From: Mycolicibacterium moriokaense
GTDB taxonomy: Bacteria > Actinomycetota > Actinomycetes > Mycobacteriales > Mycobacteriaceae
Assembly (NCBI RefSeq): GCF_003201655.1
Contig: NZ_QJJU01000029.1
Span: forward strand, 1 to 58,827
Length of the DNA: 58,827 bases
Direction of reading: 5' to 3'
This document shows positions 16,367 to 25,724 of the stretch, piece by piece. Each line of letters opens with the position of its first letter. Within the stretch, counting starts at the first letter, position 1. The notes under the pieces are model-generated. The model saw only the letters and a program-made list of their open reading frames with translations. It made no database searches and was not told where the DNA came from. A program made the position numbers and the translations under genes.

Positions 16367-17830
16367 ATGACGCATCTCAACTCAACATTTGCTGAACTCG
16401 GAGTTCGCGACGAAATTGTCCGAGCACTGGCCGAGGACGGCATAACACATCCGTTTGCTATCCAAGAACTGACACTGCCGCTTGCGCTTGCAGGCGACGA
16501 CTTGATCGGGCAGGCACGCACCGGCATGGGCAAGACCTATGCGTTCGGCGTGCCGATGCTGCAGCGAATCACCACCGACCCCGAACGTGACCTGAGCGGG
16601 ATCCCGCGGGCGCTCGTGGTCGTCCCGACCCGCGAGCTGTGTCTGCAGGTGTTCGGAGACCTCGCGAAGGCGGCCAAGCACCTATCAGCAGGCGATCGCA
16701 AGCTGACCGTGACGTCCATCTACGGCGGCAGGCCTTACGAGCCGCAGATCGAGGCGTTGGCCAAGGGCGTCGACGTCGTCGTCGGCACCCCCGGCCGCCT
16801 GCTCGACCTGGCCCAGCAGGGCCACCTGCGGCTCGGCGGGCTGTCGATGCTCGTGCTCGACGAGGCCGACGAAATGCTCGACCTCGGCTTCCTGCCCGAT
16901 ATCGAGCGCATCCTGCGCCAGATCCCCGACGAGCGGCAGGCGATGCTGTTCTCGGCAACGATGCCCGATCCGATCATCACGCTGGCCCGCACGTTCATGA
17001 ACCAGCCCACCCATATCCGGGCCGAGGCGCCGAGCTCGTCGGCCGTCCACTCCACCACCGAGCAGTTTGTCTACCGCGCACACGCACTGGACAAGGTCGA
17101 ATTGGTCACCCGGGTGCTGCAGGCCAACGGCCGCGGCGCGACGATGATCTTCACCAGGACCAAACGCACCGCGCAGAAGGTCGCCGACGAGTTGGCCGAA
17201 CGCGGCTTCAAAGTCGGCGCCGTGCACGGCGACCTCGGCCAGGCTGCCCGCGAGAAGGCGCTCAAGGCGTTCCGGTCCGGCGATGTCGACGTACTGGTGG
17301 CCACCGACGTCGCCGCCCGAGGCATCGACATCGACGACATCACCCACGTGATCAACTACCAGATCCCCGAGGACGAGCAGGCCTACGTGCACCGCATCGG
17401 GCGTACCGGGCGCGCTGGCAAGACCGGTATCGCCGTCACCCTGGTGGACTGGGACGAGCTGACGCGCTGGGAAATGATCGACAAGGCGCTCGGTCTGGGT
17501 TGCCCCGAACCCGCCGAGACGTACTCCAGCTCACCGCATATCTACGAAGAGCTGGACATCCCGACAGACGCCCGCGGCACGATCGGCGAACCGCGCAGGC
17601 CACAGGCCAAGCGTGCACCAGCCGAGAAGTCCACTGAGCGGCCAGCCCGCAACCGCACTCGCAACCGCAGGCGCACCCGCGGTGGCGAGGCCACCGCGCA
17701 TCCCGAGGGCACGGCCGAGCAGAGCGCACCCGCGAAGGACGACGCGACCGCCGATACGGCGGAGGCATCGCACTCCGGCCCGCGCCGTCGTCGCCGTCGC
17801 CCGCGCAAGACCGCGGCCAGCGCCGGCTAG
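16367..17830 (+). CDS. rhlE: DEAD-box RNA helicase RhlE
   Basis: The 487-residue helicase carries all core motifs: Q motif HPFAIQ, ARTGMGKT (I), PTREL (Ia), TPGR (Ib), DEAD (II), SAT (III), ARGIDI (V) and HRIGRTGR (VI). After about residue 385 comes a long Arg/Lys/Pro/Ala-rich tail with RNRTRNRRRTR and GPRRRRRRPRK, typical of RNA-binding extensions. The ATG at 16367 gives the family N-terminus (MTHLNSTFAELG); a TTG 30 bases upstream is in frame and possible. No strong Shine-Dalgarno precedes either, so the start is uncertain by 10 codons. Orthologue of Rv3211; RNA unwinding and degradosome function are inferred. Confidence 0.9.
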   Translation: MTHLNSTFAELGVRDEIVRALAEDGITHPFAIQELTLPLALAGDDLIGQARTGMGKTYAFGVPMLQRITTDPERDLSGIPRALVVVPTRELCLQVFGDLAKAAKHLSAGDRKLTVTSIYGGRPYEPQIEALAKGVDVVVGTPGRLLDLAQQGHLRLGGLSMLVLDEADEMLDLGFLPDIERILRQIPDERQAMLFSATMPDPIITLARTFMNQPTHIRAEAPSSSAVHSTTEQFVYRAHALDKVELVTRVLQANGRGATMIFTRTKRTAQKVADELAERGFKVGAVHGDLGQAAREKALKAFRSGDVDVLVATDVAARGIDIDDITHVINYQIPEDEQAYVHRIGRTGRAGKTGIAVTLVDWDELTRWEMIDKALGLGCPEPAETYSSSPHIYEELDIPTDARGTIGEPRRPQAKRAPAEKSTERPARNRTRNRRRTRGGEATAHPEGTAEQSAPAKDDATADTAEASHSGPRRRRRRPRKTAASAG

Positions 17831-17850
17831 CGCAGGCTCAACTCCGACGG

Positions 17851-19062
17851 ATGGTCAAACCCGAACGCCGCACCAGAGGCGACGTCCTGGCGGCCGTGGT
17901 GATCGCGGCGGTAGTCGCCGTCGTCGCCGGCCTGATCTGGTGGACCAGTGACGCCAGAGCCACCATCAGCCGACCCGCCGCGACGCCCGTGCCGACGCTG
18001 GCCCCTGCCAAGGCGGTGCCCCGTTCACTGCGGCAGCTGTGGACAGCACCGAGCCCGAAGACCAGCACACCGTTGGTGGTGGCGGGCAGCGTGATCACCG
18101 GTGACGGCCGCGAGGTCCAGGGCCGTGACCCTGCCTCCGGAAAGACATTCTGGAGCTACGCGCGTGACCTCGAGCTGTGCGGCGTCACGTATGTCTACAA
18201 CTACGCCGTCGCGGTGTATCCCGACGTCCGCGGTTGCGGGCAGGTCAGCACGGTCGACGCCAAGACAGGCATCCGCGGACCCAGCCGCACCAGCTACGCC
18301 GACCCAGAAGTCCGGCTGTCCGCCGATGGCACCACCGTTCTTTCGGCAGGCGACAGCCGCCTGGAAATGTGGCGCTCGGACATGGTCCGGATGCTGTCGT
18401 ATGGCTCACTCGACGCCAAGATCAAGCCGGGCACGCCCGCCTCACCGATATGCAGGCTCGTGTCGGCGCAGGCAAGTTCCACGGCCGTTTCGGTGCTGGA
18501 GGCCTGCCCCAAACAGAACGACCTGCGGCTCACGCTGCTGCGTCCTGCCGACCAAGAGGACGAGCCCACAACGAAATACGTGTCGCAGCCCGGCATTGTC
18601 GACGACTCCGGCGCGCAAGTTATCGCGGTGTCCGACACCACGACGGCCGTCTACGTGCCCGTCCCGAAGCCGACGGTCAACATCGTCGACGAGACCGGCG
18701 CGACCGTCGCAAGCTCGCTGGTGCCCAAGCCGCCGTCATCGAACGCAACGATGTCGCGGGCCGGTGACCTGATCACGTGGTGGACAGGTGATTCCGTAAT
18801 GGTGTTCTCCGCCAACGGACTTCGCTACCGTTACACGGTAACCGCGTCGGGCAGCAATATTCCGCTTGGGCCCGCGACCATGATGGCCGGCCGGCTGCTG
18901 GTTCCCGTCACCGGTGGGTATGACGTGTTCGACCCGACCACCGGCGACGGTATCGAACACATTCCGGTGCAACGGCCTCCAATTACCGCCGCGGTGGTTC
19001 CCGCGGTGGCGGGTTCGACGATTCTCGAGCAGCGCGGCAACGAACTCGTCGCGCTGGGCTAG
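17851..19062 (+). CDS. Anchored extracellular beta-propeller protein (Rv3212-type)
   Basis: The 403-residue protein has a short basic N-terminus, one membrane helix (about 12-30), a Pro-rich linker and an extracellular region of repeated beta segments with PQQ/WD-like spacing (GKTFWSYARDLELC, TGDGREVQGRDPASG, GGYDVFDPTTGDG). Three or four cysteines could form disulfides. It begins 20 bases after rhlE on the same strand and may share its transcript. It corresponds to Rv3212. No enzymatic motif is visible; a structural or binding role at the cell surface is inferred. Confidence 0.72.
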   Translation: MVKPERRTRGDVLAAVVIAAVVAVVAGLIWWTSDARATISRPAATPVPTLAPAKAVPRSLRQLWTAPSPKTSTPLVVAGSVITGDGREVQGRDPASGKTFWSYARDLELCGVTYVYNYAVAVYPDVRGCGQVSTVDAKTGIRGPSRTSYADPEVRLSADGTTVLSAGDSRLEMWRSDMVRMLSYGSLDAKIKPGTPASPICRLVSAQASSTAVSVLEACPKQNDLRLTLLRPADQEDEPTTKYVSQPGIVDDSGAQVIAVSDTTTAVYVPVPKPTVNIVDETGATVASSLVPKPPSSNATMSRAGDLITWWTGDSVMVFSANGLRYRYTVTASGSNIPLGPATMMAGRLLVPVTGGYDVFDPTTGDGIEHIPVQRPPITAAVVPAVAGSTILEQRGNELVALG

Positions 19063-19071
19063 AGCCAAGCT

Positions 19072-21975
19072 CTATCTGACTGGACGCGTTGGGTTTTCGT
19101 CCGCACCATCGCCGGAGCCGACATTTACCGGAGTCTCCTCCTTGGGCTGGGGTGTCGGCCATGGCACAGGCCGCGGCCTGGTTCGTACGTTCTGCGGCCA
19201 CCAGAACCACCGTCCCATCATGGCAGCAATCGATGGCGTCATGAACGCCCGGATGATCAGCGTGTCGAACAACAAGCCGATCCCGATCGTGGAACCCACC
19301 TGCCCAGCGACGACGAGATCGCTGACCATCATCGACATCATGGTGAACGCGAACACCAGACCGGCCGACGTCACCACGGCCCCTGTGCCAGCCATCGATC
19401 GGATGATGCCGGTCTTGATCCCGGCGTGGATCTCCTCTTTGAACCTGGACACCAATAGCAGGTTGTAGTCGGATCCCACCGCAAGCAGGATGATGACCGA
19501 CATCGCCAGCACGAGCCAGTGCAGGGGCTTGCCGAGGAGATGTTCCCAGATCAGCACTGACAGGCCGAATGACGTGCCGAGCGACAACAACACCGTGCCG
19601 ACGATGACCGCCGAGGCGATCACCGCTCGAGTCAGCAACAGCATGATGATGAAGATCAGGCACAGCGACGCGATCCCTGCGACGAGGAGGTCCCAGTTCG
19701 AACCCTCGCTCATGTCCCTGTACGTGGACGCGGTGCCCGCCATATAGATCTTCGATCCCTCTAACGGCGTGCCCTTGATGGCCTCGAACGCCGCGCTCTT
19801 GATCCGCGGGATCAGCGAGATGCCTTCGGCGGTCGCGGGATCACCCTCATGGGCGATGATGAACCGAACTGCATGCCCGTCCGGTGAGACGAACATCTTC
19901 ATGCCGCGCTTGAAGTCAGCGTTGTCAAAGGCTTCCGGGGGCAGGTAGAACGAGTCGTCGTTCTTGGACGCGTCGAACGCCTGGCCCATCGCCCCCTGGT
20001 TCTCCTGCATGGCCTTTTGCTGGTCCTGCTGGCTCTTCTGGCTCTGATACATCGTCAGCGTGATGTGCTGCATGCTCTTCATCGTCGCGATCTGTGCGGG
20101 CATCACCGCGACCAGTTGCGGCATGAGTGTGTCGAGGCGTTCGAGGTCCGGCAGCAGGTTCTGGAGGTCGTCGGACATCGTGTCGACACCGTCGAGGGTG
20201 TCGAAGACCGACCGGATCGACCAGCAGACCGGAATGTTGAAACAGTGCGGCTCCCAGTAGAGGTAGTTGCGCATTGGACGGAAGAAGTCATCGAAATTGG
20301 CGATGTTGTCCCGCAATTGGTCCAGGTCGACGACCGTGCCCTTCAACTTCGTGACCATGCTGTGCGTGGTCGCCGCCATCTGCACGGTGATGTTCTGCAT
20401 CTTCTGCAGCGTGTCGATCGATGTCTGCATGTCATTGGCCTGCTTGAGCGTGTTGGCCATGACGTTGTCCATGTAGTCCTGGTTCATCTGCGACATGGTT
20501 CCCTGCGCGCCGACCAAAAACGGGATCGACGTGTGCTCGATCGGAACACCGCGCGGCCTGGTAATCGCCTGCACCCGGCCAACCCCCTGCGTGTGGGCGA
20601 TCGCCCTTGCGATTCTCTCGATCACCAACATGTCGGCCGGGTTGCGCACATCGTGATCGGTCTCGACCAGCAGCATCTCCGGATTCATCCGGGCCTGCGG
20701 GAAGTGCCGGTCGGCCGCCGCGTATCCCACATTGGCCGGGATATCGGGCGGCAGATAGAGGCGGTCGTTGTAGGCGGGTTTGTACGACGGCACCGCCAGC
20801 AGACCGATAAGGGTGAGAGCCACCGACGCGGCAAGGATTGGTGCCGGCCAGCGCACCACGACGGTGCCCATGCGACGCCAGCCGCGCGTCCGCATCTTCC
20901 GTTTCGGATCGAATATGCCGAAGCGACTGCAGATGGTCAGCAGGGCGGGCGCCATGGTCAGCGCCGCGATGACGGCGACCAGCATCCCGATCGCCAACGG
21001 AATGCCAAGCGATTGGAAGTAGGGCAGCCGTGTGAAGTGCAGGCAGAACGTGGCGCCCGCAATCGTCAGGCCTGATCCCAAGATGACGTGGGCGGTGCCG
21101 TGATACATGGTGTAGAAGGCGGTTTCGCGATCCTCGCCGTTTTGACGTGCCTCGTGGTAGCGGCCGAGAAGAAAGATCGCGTAGTCAGTACTCGCTGCGA
21201 TGGCAAGCGTGGACAGTAGATTGACAGCGAACGTCGACAGCCCGATCAGGTCGTAATAGCCAAGGGCCGCAACGATTCCCCTGGCCGCCGACAACTCGAT
21301 GAACATCATCACCAGGACGAGCAGCACCGTGACGAGGGATCGGTAGACGAACAACAACATCACGAAGATCACGCAGATGGTGAGCCCGGTGATGATCTTG
21401 ACGCTCTTGTCGCCGGCGTGATGCTGGTCGTTGCTCAGCGGCGTGGGCCCGGTGACGTAGGCCTTGATACCCGGTGGTGGCGTCGACTTATCGATGATGC
21501 TTCTGACCGCTTGCACGGATTCGTTCGCCAGGCTCTGGCCCTGGTTGCCTGCCAGGTAGACCTGTACATATGCGGCCTTGCCGTCGGCGCTCTGCGCTCC
21601 GGAGGCGGTCAGCGGATCGCCCCAGAAGTCCTGGATGTGCTCGACGTGCTTCGTGTCGGCCTCGAGCTTTTGGATCAGACCGTCGTAGTACTTGTGCGCA
21701 GAGTCACCGAGAGGTTGGTCGCCTTCCAAGATGATCATTGCGGAGCTGTTGGAGTCGAACTCCTTGAAATCCTTACCGATGCGTTTCATCGCCTGCATCG
21801 ACGGTGCATCGTTGGGGGCCAACGACACTGAATGCGCCTCACCGACCTTTTCAAGCTGCGGGACGACCGTGTTCACGATCACCACGAGCGCAATCCACCC
21901 CAGAAAGATGGGCACCGAGAACAGCCGGATGAAGCGGGGGATGAGCGGGTGCGCGCCGACGTGTGTGTTGCTCAT
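19072..21975 (-). CDS. MmpL-family RND transporter (MmpL4/5-like)
   Basis: The 967-residue RND protein has an N-terminal helix, a periplasmic domain, a block of about five helices (191-370) with STDYAIFLLGR, a second helix, a large periplasmic region and a final helix block (770-920) with GSDYNLLLVSRF. The two Asp-Tyr pairs are the proton-relay signatures of MmpL proteins. The second periplasmic region contains the long coiled-coil stretch (about 490-690, rich in Met/Gln/Asp) with FRPMRNYLYWEPHCFNIPVCW, typical of the MmpL4/MmpL5 cluster. It probably exports a lipid or siderophore. It overlaps mmpS by 4 bases (ATGA). Confidence 0.92.
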   Translation of the reverse strand: MSNTHVGAHPLIPRFIRLFSVPIFLGWIALVVIVNTVVPQLEKVGEAHSVSLAPNDAPSMQAMKRIGKDFKEFDSNSSAMIILEGDQPLGDSAHKYYDGLIQKLEADTKHVEHIQDFWGDPLTASGAQSADGKAAYVQVYLAGNQGQSLANESVQAVRSIIDKSTPPPGIKAYVTGPTPLSNDQHHAGDKSVKIITGLTICVIFVMLLFVYRSLVTVLLVLVMMFIELSAARGIVAALGYYDLIGLSTFAVNLLSTLAIAASTDYAIFLLGRYHEARQNGEDRETAFYTMYHGTAHVILGSGLTIAGATFCLHFTRLPYFQSLGIPLAIGMLVAVIAALTMAPALLTICSRFGIFDPKRKMRTRGWRRMGTVVVRWPAPILAASVALTLIGLLAVPSYKPAYNDRLYLPPDIPANVGYAAADRHFPQARMNPEMLLVETDHDVRNPADMLVIERIARAIAHTQGVGRVQAITRPRGVPIEHTSIPFLVGAQGTMSQMNQDYMDNVMANTLKQANDMQTSIDTLQKMQNITVQMAATTHSMVTKLKGTVVDLDQLRDNIANFDDFFRPMRNYLYWEPHCFNIPVCWSIRSVFDTLDGVDTMSDDLQNLLPDLERLDTLMPQLVAVMPAQIATMKSMQHITLTMYQSQKSQQDQQKAMQENQGAMGQAFDASKNDDSFYLPPEAFDNADFKRGMKMFVSPDGHAVRFIIAHEGDPATAEGISLIPRIKSAAFEAIKGTPLEGSKIYMAGTASTYRDMSEGSNWDLLVAGIASLCLIFIIMLLLTRAVIASAVIVGTVLLSLGTSFGLSVLIWEHLLGKPLHWLVLAMSVIILLAVGSDYNLLLVSRFKEEIHAGIKTGIIRSMAGTGAVVTSAGLVFAFTMMSMMVSDLVVAGQVGSTIGIGLLFDTLIIRAFMTPSIAAMMGRWFWWPQNVRTRPRPVPWPTPQPKEETPVNVGSGDGADENPTRPVR

Positions 21976-22400
21976 GCGGACTTCACCAGGCAGAAGGTCT
22001 GGGCGTTCACGCCGTCAGTGGTCCTCTGGTCCTTAACGACACCGTCGACGGTGATGCGGCAGGAAATCGACCCGCCGTCGCTCTGCGCCACGATGTTCGG
22101 GCTCGCGGCCGGCGCGGTCGTGGTCAGATCCAACGTCCACGGCAGCGGCACGTTCTCGGCTTTCTGCGGCTGGGCATCGAGGTCGAGATAGTTGATGGTC
22201 GCCACGGTCCCCGTGCCGAAGATCTCGTACTTAACTTCTTTCGGGTTGAACGGCGCGGGGTCATTGACCAGCCCGGCACCCGGCCTGGTCAGCTCGGTGC
22301 GGCCGAAGAAACCCCGGAAACGGTCGACACAGAACACAGCAATGACCACCACCAGCAGAATCACCAGCAGTACCCACGTGCGCTTGGCAAGCTTCAGCAT
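21972..22400 (-). CDS. MmpS-family accessory protein
   Basis: The 142-residue protein has one N-terminal helix (about 9-25) and an extracytoplasmic beta-domain with KYEIFGTGTVATINYLD and two cysteines (SCRIT, TFCLV), the standard MmpS4/MmpS5 layout. These proteins partner the adjacent MmpL. Its ATG overlaps the upstream tetR stop by one base and its stop overlaps the mmpL ATG, so regulator, MmpS and MmpL are translationally coupled in that order. The module is absent at this place in Mtb, where Rv3212 adjoins Rv3213c. Confidence 0.92.
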   Translation of the reverse strand: MLKLAKRTWVLLVILLVVVIAVFCVDRFRGFFGRTELTRPGAGLVNDPAPFNPKEVKYEIFGTGTVATINYLDLDAQPQKAENVPLPWTLDLTTTAPAASPNIVAQSDGGSISCRITVDGVVKDQRTTDGVNAQTFCLVKSA

Positions 22401-23092
22401 CAGACGACTCGCTCCTGACCCTCACCCATAGACGTCCTCTCATCGACGCGGGAGCGTACTGGAGCGGCGCGCTCGGGGTCCCGAATTTCGGGCTGTGCAT
22501 CCCAGGAGGGCATTTCGAATCGCTCGAGGCACTGCTCGATGAACGCCCTTGCCTGGTCGTGGCCGCGGCTGATGCCCAACCCCTGCTCGTGAAACACCAT
22601 CCGCGCCAGGCTGCCCATGATCATGGACATCACAACGGGGGGAAACAGTTCGAGGTCGATGCCGCGCGCCTTTAGCGCAAGGGTCATCGCACCCTCTTCG
22701 ATATCGCGGAAACGCATTGCGAACGAAACGATTTCGCTGCGGATGGCCTTGCGATGGTTGGCCATCGCAAGGTACTCGGTGAACAGCTGCGTGTCGTGTG
22801 CGCTGTTGAGCAGCCAGAGGGCGTGCAGCGGCTCCGATTCGGCCATCGCCTCGCGCTGACGTTCCAGAATCGCCTCAGCCTTGTCGCGCAGTACGGCAAC
22901 GAACAGGTCGTCCATGCTCGGGAAGTAGTAATGCACAAGGGCCGGCTTGACCCCGGCCTTGGCCGCGACGCGTCGCGACGTCGCAGCGGCATAGCCTTCG
23001 TCAAGAATGATTTGGGCGGTTGCATCGATCAGCGCTACCCGTGTCGCCTCCCGGCCGACCTTTGACGGCTCGTCAGCGGGGCTGCTCGACAT
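22400..23092 (-). CDS. TetR-family regulator of the mmpS-mmpL module
   Basis: The 230-residue regulator has an N-terminal TetR helix-turn-helix (ATSRRVAAKAGVKPALVHYYF) and a helical ligand domain; the last 40 residues are polar and poorly conserved-looking. It is the first gene of the tetR-mmpS-mmpL operon, so it very likely regulates itself and the transporter. The upstream 62 bases hold an inverted repeat and a -10 box 6 bases before the ATG. In Mtb, MmpS5/MmpL5 is controlled by a MarR-type protein; here the regulator is TetR-type. The ligand is unknown. Confidence 0.9.
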   Translation of the reverse strand: MSSSPADEPSKVGREATRVALIDATAQIILDEGYAAATSRRVAAKAGVKPALVHYYFPSMDDLFVAVLRDKAEAILERQREAMAESEPLHALWLLNSAHDTQLFTEYLAMANHRKAIRSEIVSFAMRFRDIEEGAMTLALKARGIDLELFPPVVMSMIMGSLARMVFHEQGLGISRGHDQARAFIEQCLERFEMPSWDAQPEIRDPERAAPVRSRVDERTSMGEGQERVV

Positions 23093-23135
23093 GGAGGCAG
23101 CCTAACCTTTGGGCGACTGCCCAACAATATGTCAA
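23093..23135 (-). promoter_or_regulatory. Leaderless promoter and TetR operator of the mmpSL operon
   Basis: On the minus strand TAGGCT (23099-23104) lies exactly 6 bases before the tetR ATG, as expected for a leaderless transcript starting at the A of ATG. The inverted repeat TTGGGC-GACT-GCCCAA at 23109-23124 lies immediately upstream of the -10 box. A TTGACA-like box is at 23130-23135, but its 25-base spacing to TAGGCT is too long for a standard pair. The repeat is the best operator candidate for the TetR encoded next to it. Confidence 0.45.
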
Positions 23136-23154
23136 GATCGCCAATTTCGCTGGG

Positions 23155-23958
23155 CTAGAGCTCCGGCGTGAACGTGGCGAGCGCCTTGCCATTCTTCCAG
23201 TGCTTGAGCAGGCCGGATGCCAGTTCCCGATAGGCGATCGCACCCTTGTTCTTCCTGCTGGCCAGTACCGACGCGCCAGAGGCGCTGGCCTCGGCGAACC
23301 GGACGGTCCGTGGGATTGGCGGGGCCAACACCGGCAGGTCGTAGCGATCCGCGACGTCGAGCAGTACGTCGCGGCTGTGCGTGGTCCGCGAGTCGTACAG
23401 CGTGGGCAGAGCGCCAAGCAGCTTGAGGTCCGAGTTGGTGATCTGCTGCACGTCGGTGATCGTGCGCAGGAACTGGCCGACGCCCCGATGGGCCAACGTT
23501 TCGCACTGCAGCGGCACGATCACGTCGTCGGCCGCCGTCAGTCCGTTGAGAGTGAGGACCCCCAGGGACGGCGGGCAGTCGATGATCACCACGTCGAACT
23601 CGTCGCCAATCTTGGCCAGCGCGCGCTTGAGCGCATACTCACGACCGGCCCGCATCAACAGCATCGCCTCGGCACCTGCCAGGTCAATGTTGGCAGGCAG
23701 CAGCGCCATCCCCTCCGACGTGTCCACCAGCGCCGCATTCGGCTCCACGTCACCTAGCAACACCTCGTGGATCGACACGGCCAGCTTGTCGGGATCCTGG
23801 CCGAGCGAGAACGTCAAACACCCCTGTGGGTCCAGATCGACGAGCAGCACCCGTCGGCCCTTCTCCGCCATTGCCGCGCCTAACGACGCCACCGTCGTCG
23901 TTTTGGCAACCCCACCCTTTTGATTGGCGACCGCAAGTACCCGCGTCACGGTGTTCAT
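23155..23958 (-). CDS. ParA/Soj-like ATPase (Rv3213c-type)
   Basis: The 267-residue deviant-Walker ATPase starts with VANQKGGVAKTTTV (Ala replaces the usual Gly before Lys-Thr) and contains VLLVDLDPQG and VIIDCPPSLG, the hallmarks of ParA/MinD proteins that form nucleotide-dependent dimers on DNA or membrane. No parB adjoins it and it lies away from the origin-linked parAB of mycobacteria, so chromosome partition is not its obvious job. It is orthologous by position to Rv3213c. It is divergent from gpm2 across 51 bases. Confidence 0.9.
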   Translation of the reverse strand: MNTVTRVLAVANQKGGVAKTTTVASLGAAMAEKGRRVLLVDLDPQGCLTFSLGQDPDKLAVSIHEVLLGDVEPNAALVDTSEGMALLPANIDLAGAEAMLLMRAGREYALKRALAKIGDEFDVVIIDCPPSLGVLTLNGLTAADDVIVPLQCETLAHRGVGQFLRTITDVQQITNSDLKLLGALPTLYDSRTTHSRDVLLDVADRYDLPVLAPPIPRTVRFAEASASGASVLASRKNKGAIAYRELASGLLKHWKNGKALATFTPEL

Positions 23959-24009
23959 CGTTGCACGGGTAGCGCCACACCGACCGTGCGTGCGGCAGAA
24001 TCACTCCGC

Positions 24010-24621
24010 GTGGGTCTTCTGCAGCACCGACTGCTACTGCTTCGTCACGGCGAGACCGAGTGGTCGAAGTCCGGCAGGCATACCGGTCGGACCGAACTGG
24101 ACCTGACCGAGACGGGGCGAGAGCAGGCCAAGCTGGCCGCCGACGCGCTTTCGGTGCTCACCCTCGACAACCCATTGGTGGTCACCAGCCCGCGGCGGCG
24201 TGCACAGGTCACCGCCGAACTGGCCGGGCTGAAGGTCGATGAGGTGTCTCCCCTTCTGGCCGAATGGGATTACGGCGAATACGAAGGCCTGACCACCAAG
24301 CAGATCCGGCAGACGGTGCCCGACTGGCTGGTGTGGACGCACGGCTGCCCTGGCGGTGAAAGCCTGCAACAGGTCAGCGACCGGGCCGACAAGGCGATCG
24401 CCTTCGCGTTGGAGCAGATGGAGTCCCGCGATGTCCTTTTCGTCGGACACGGACACTTCTCGCGCGCCTTGGTGACACGCTGGGTCGAGATGGAGATTTC
24501 CGAGGGGATCAGGTTCGCGATGGTGGCCGCGTCGATCGCGGTGTGCGGCTTCGAACACGGCGTGCGCCAGCTCAGCGCGCTGGGATTGACGGGTCACCGC
24601 CACCCGTGCCTGCCGACGTGA
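24010..24621 (+). CDS. gpm2: Histidine phosphatase family protein Gpm2 (acid phosphatase type)
   Basis: The 203-residue member of the phosphoglycerate-mutase-like superfamily has the phospho-histidine loop LLRHGETEWS near residues 10-18 and the second catalytic histidine in VGHGHFSRAL. The GTG at 24010 gives the same length as Rv3214. Although named for mutase, the Mtb orthologue has been described as an acid phosphatase; the short length fits that rather than the larger dPGM enzymes. Its stop overlaps the entC start, suggesting coupling. Confidence 0.88.
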   Translation: MGLLQHRLLLLRHGETEWSKSGRHTGRTELDLTETGREQAKLAADALSVLTLDNPLVVTSPRRRAQVTAELAGLKVDEVSPLLAEWDYGEYEGLTTKQIRQTVPDWLVWTHGCPGGESLQQVSDRADKAIAFALEQMESRDVLFVGHGHFSRALVTRWVEMEISEGIRFAMVAASIAVCGFEHGVRQLSALGLTGHRHPCLPT

Positions 24622-25724
24622 CACGCGAACCAACCTTCGTTCTCGCCGGCCGCACCGGCGCGGTGGTCGCTGACGGCGTACACACCGCCTTCCCCCGGCT
24701 GGCCGACGCACGGGCCGCGCTTGCGTCGCACAGTTCCCCAATTATTCTGGGAGCCTTGCCTTTTGACCTTTCCAAACCAGCCGCACTGATCCGTCCCCAG
24801 TCGGTACAGTTCACCGAGACGCTGCCTGACTGGCCGCTTCGCGAGCTGCCCACCGTGCGGATCGCGCAGGCGATTCCCGATCCAGACGAGCACCGCGCAC
24901 GCATCGGAGCGGCGTTGCGCCGACTGCGGGACCCCTCCGGCGGCCTGCAGAAGGTTGTGCTTGCGAGGGCGCTGCGACTGGTGGCCGACGGACCACTTGA
25001 CCTCCGCACCATCGTGCATCGGCTCGTCGCCAACGATGCAGCCGCCAACGCATATCTCGTCGACCTGACGGCCGCAGGCGGCGGATATTCCGGCACCGCA
25101 CTGGTAGGTGCGAGCCCCGAGCTGCTAGTTGCGCGGCGCGGCGATCAGGTGACCTGCCGTCCGTTCGCGGGATCGGCCCCGCGGTTGGCCGACCCCGACG
25201 CCGACGAGGCCAGCGGTGCCGTCCTCGCCGCATCGGCCAAGAACCGTCACGAACACCAATTGGTGGTCGACGCGATGCGCGAGGCACTGGACCCGTTGTG
25301 TGTCGACCTTCAGATCGCGCAGGAGCCGCAGCTGAGCAAGACCGCGGCGGTGTGGCACCTCAACACGCCCATCACCGGCACGCTGCATGAGAAATCCACC
25401 ACCGCATTGGATTTGGCGATCGCCCTGCACCCGACGCCCGCGGTAGGCGGTGTCCCCGCGGCCGCTGCTGCCGAACTGATCAACGAGTTGGAGGGTGACA
25501 GGGGCTTCTACGCAGGCGCGATCGGCTGGTGCGACCAGCGCGGTGACGGCCGCTGGGTGGTTTCGATCCGCGGCGCGCAGCTGTCGGCCGATCGCCGCAC
25601 GGCCGACGCGCATTCGGGTGGTGGCATCGTCGCCGAATCCGATCCCGACGACGAAGTCGCGGAAACCACAACGAAATTCAACACGATCCTGTCGGCCCTG
25701 GGGGTTCTGGGGGTTCACCAATGA
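24618..25724 (+). CDS. entC: Isochorismate synthase EntC/MenF
   Basis: The chorismate-binding enzyme has about 368 residues and carries the family C-terminal half: KVVLARAL, GASPELLV, HLNTPITG, HPTPAVGG and GFYAGAIGWCD, ending with GGGIVAESDPDDE (metal-binding Glu). It converts chorismate to isochorismate, most likely for menaquinone, since mycobactin salicylate is usually made by MbtI. Two GTG starts are possible: 24618, which overlaps the gpm2 stop as GTGA and is preferred, or 24606, four codons longer. Orthologue of Rv3215. It is followed by a GNAT gene with ATGA overlap. Confidence 0.88.
   Translation: MTREPTFVLAGRTGAVVADGVHTAFPRLADARAALASHSSPIILGALPFDLSKPAALIRPQSVQFTETLPDWPLRELPTVRIAQAIPDPDEHRARIGAALRRLRDPSGGLQKVVLARALRLVADGPLDLRTIVHRLVANDAAANAYLVDLTAAGGGYSGTALVGASPELLVARRGDQVTCRPFAGSAPRLADPDADEASGAVLAASAKNRHEHQLVVDAMREALDPLCVDLQIAQEPQLSKTAAVWHLNTPITGTLHEKSTTALDLAIALHPTPAVGGVPAAAAAELINELEGDRGFYAGAIGWCDQRGDGRWVVSIRGAQLSADRRTADAHSGGGIVAESDPDDEVAETTTKFNTILSALGVLGVHQ

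Noticed and set aside
20017..21075. 352-codon plus-strand frame opposite mmpL
   Set aside because: His/Arg/Val-rich antisense frame without a start signal or family similarity; mmpL motifs are unambiguous on the other strand.
23130..23135. TTGACA as the -35 box of the tetR-mmpSL promoter
   Set aside because: Spacing to the TAGGCT box is about 25 bases, too long for a SigA promoter; kept only as a note in the regulatory feature.
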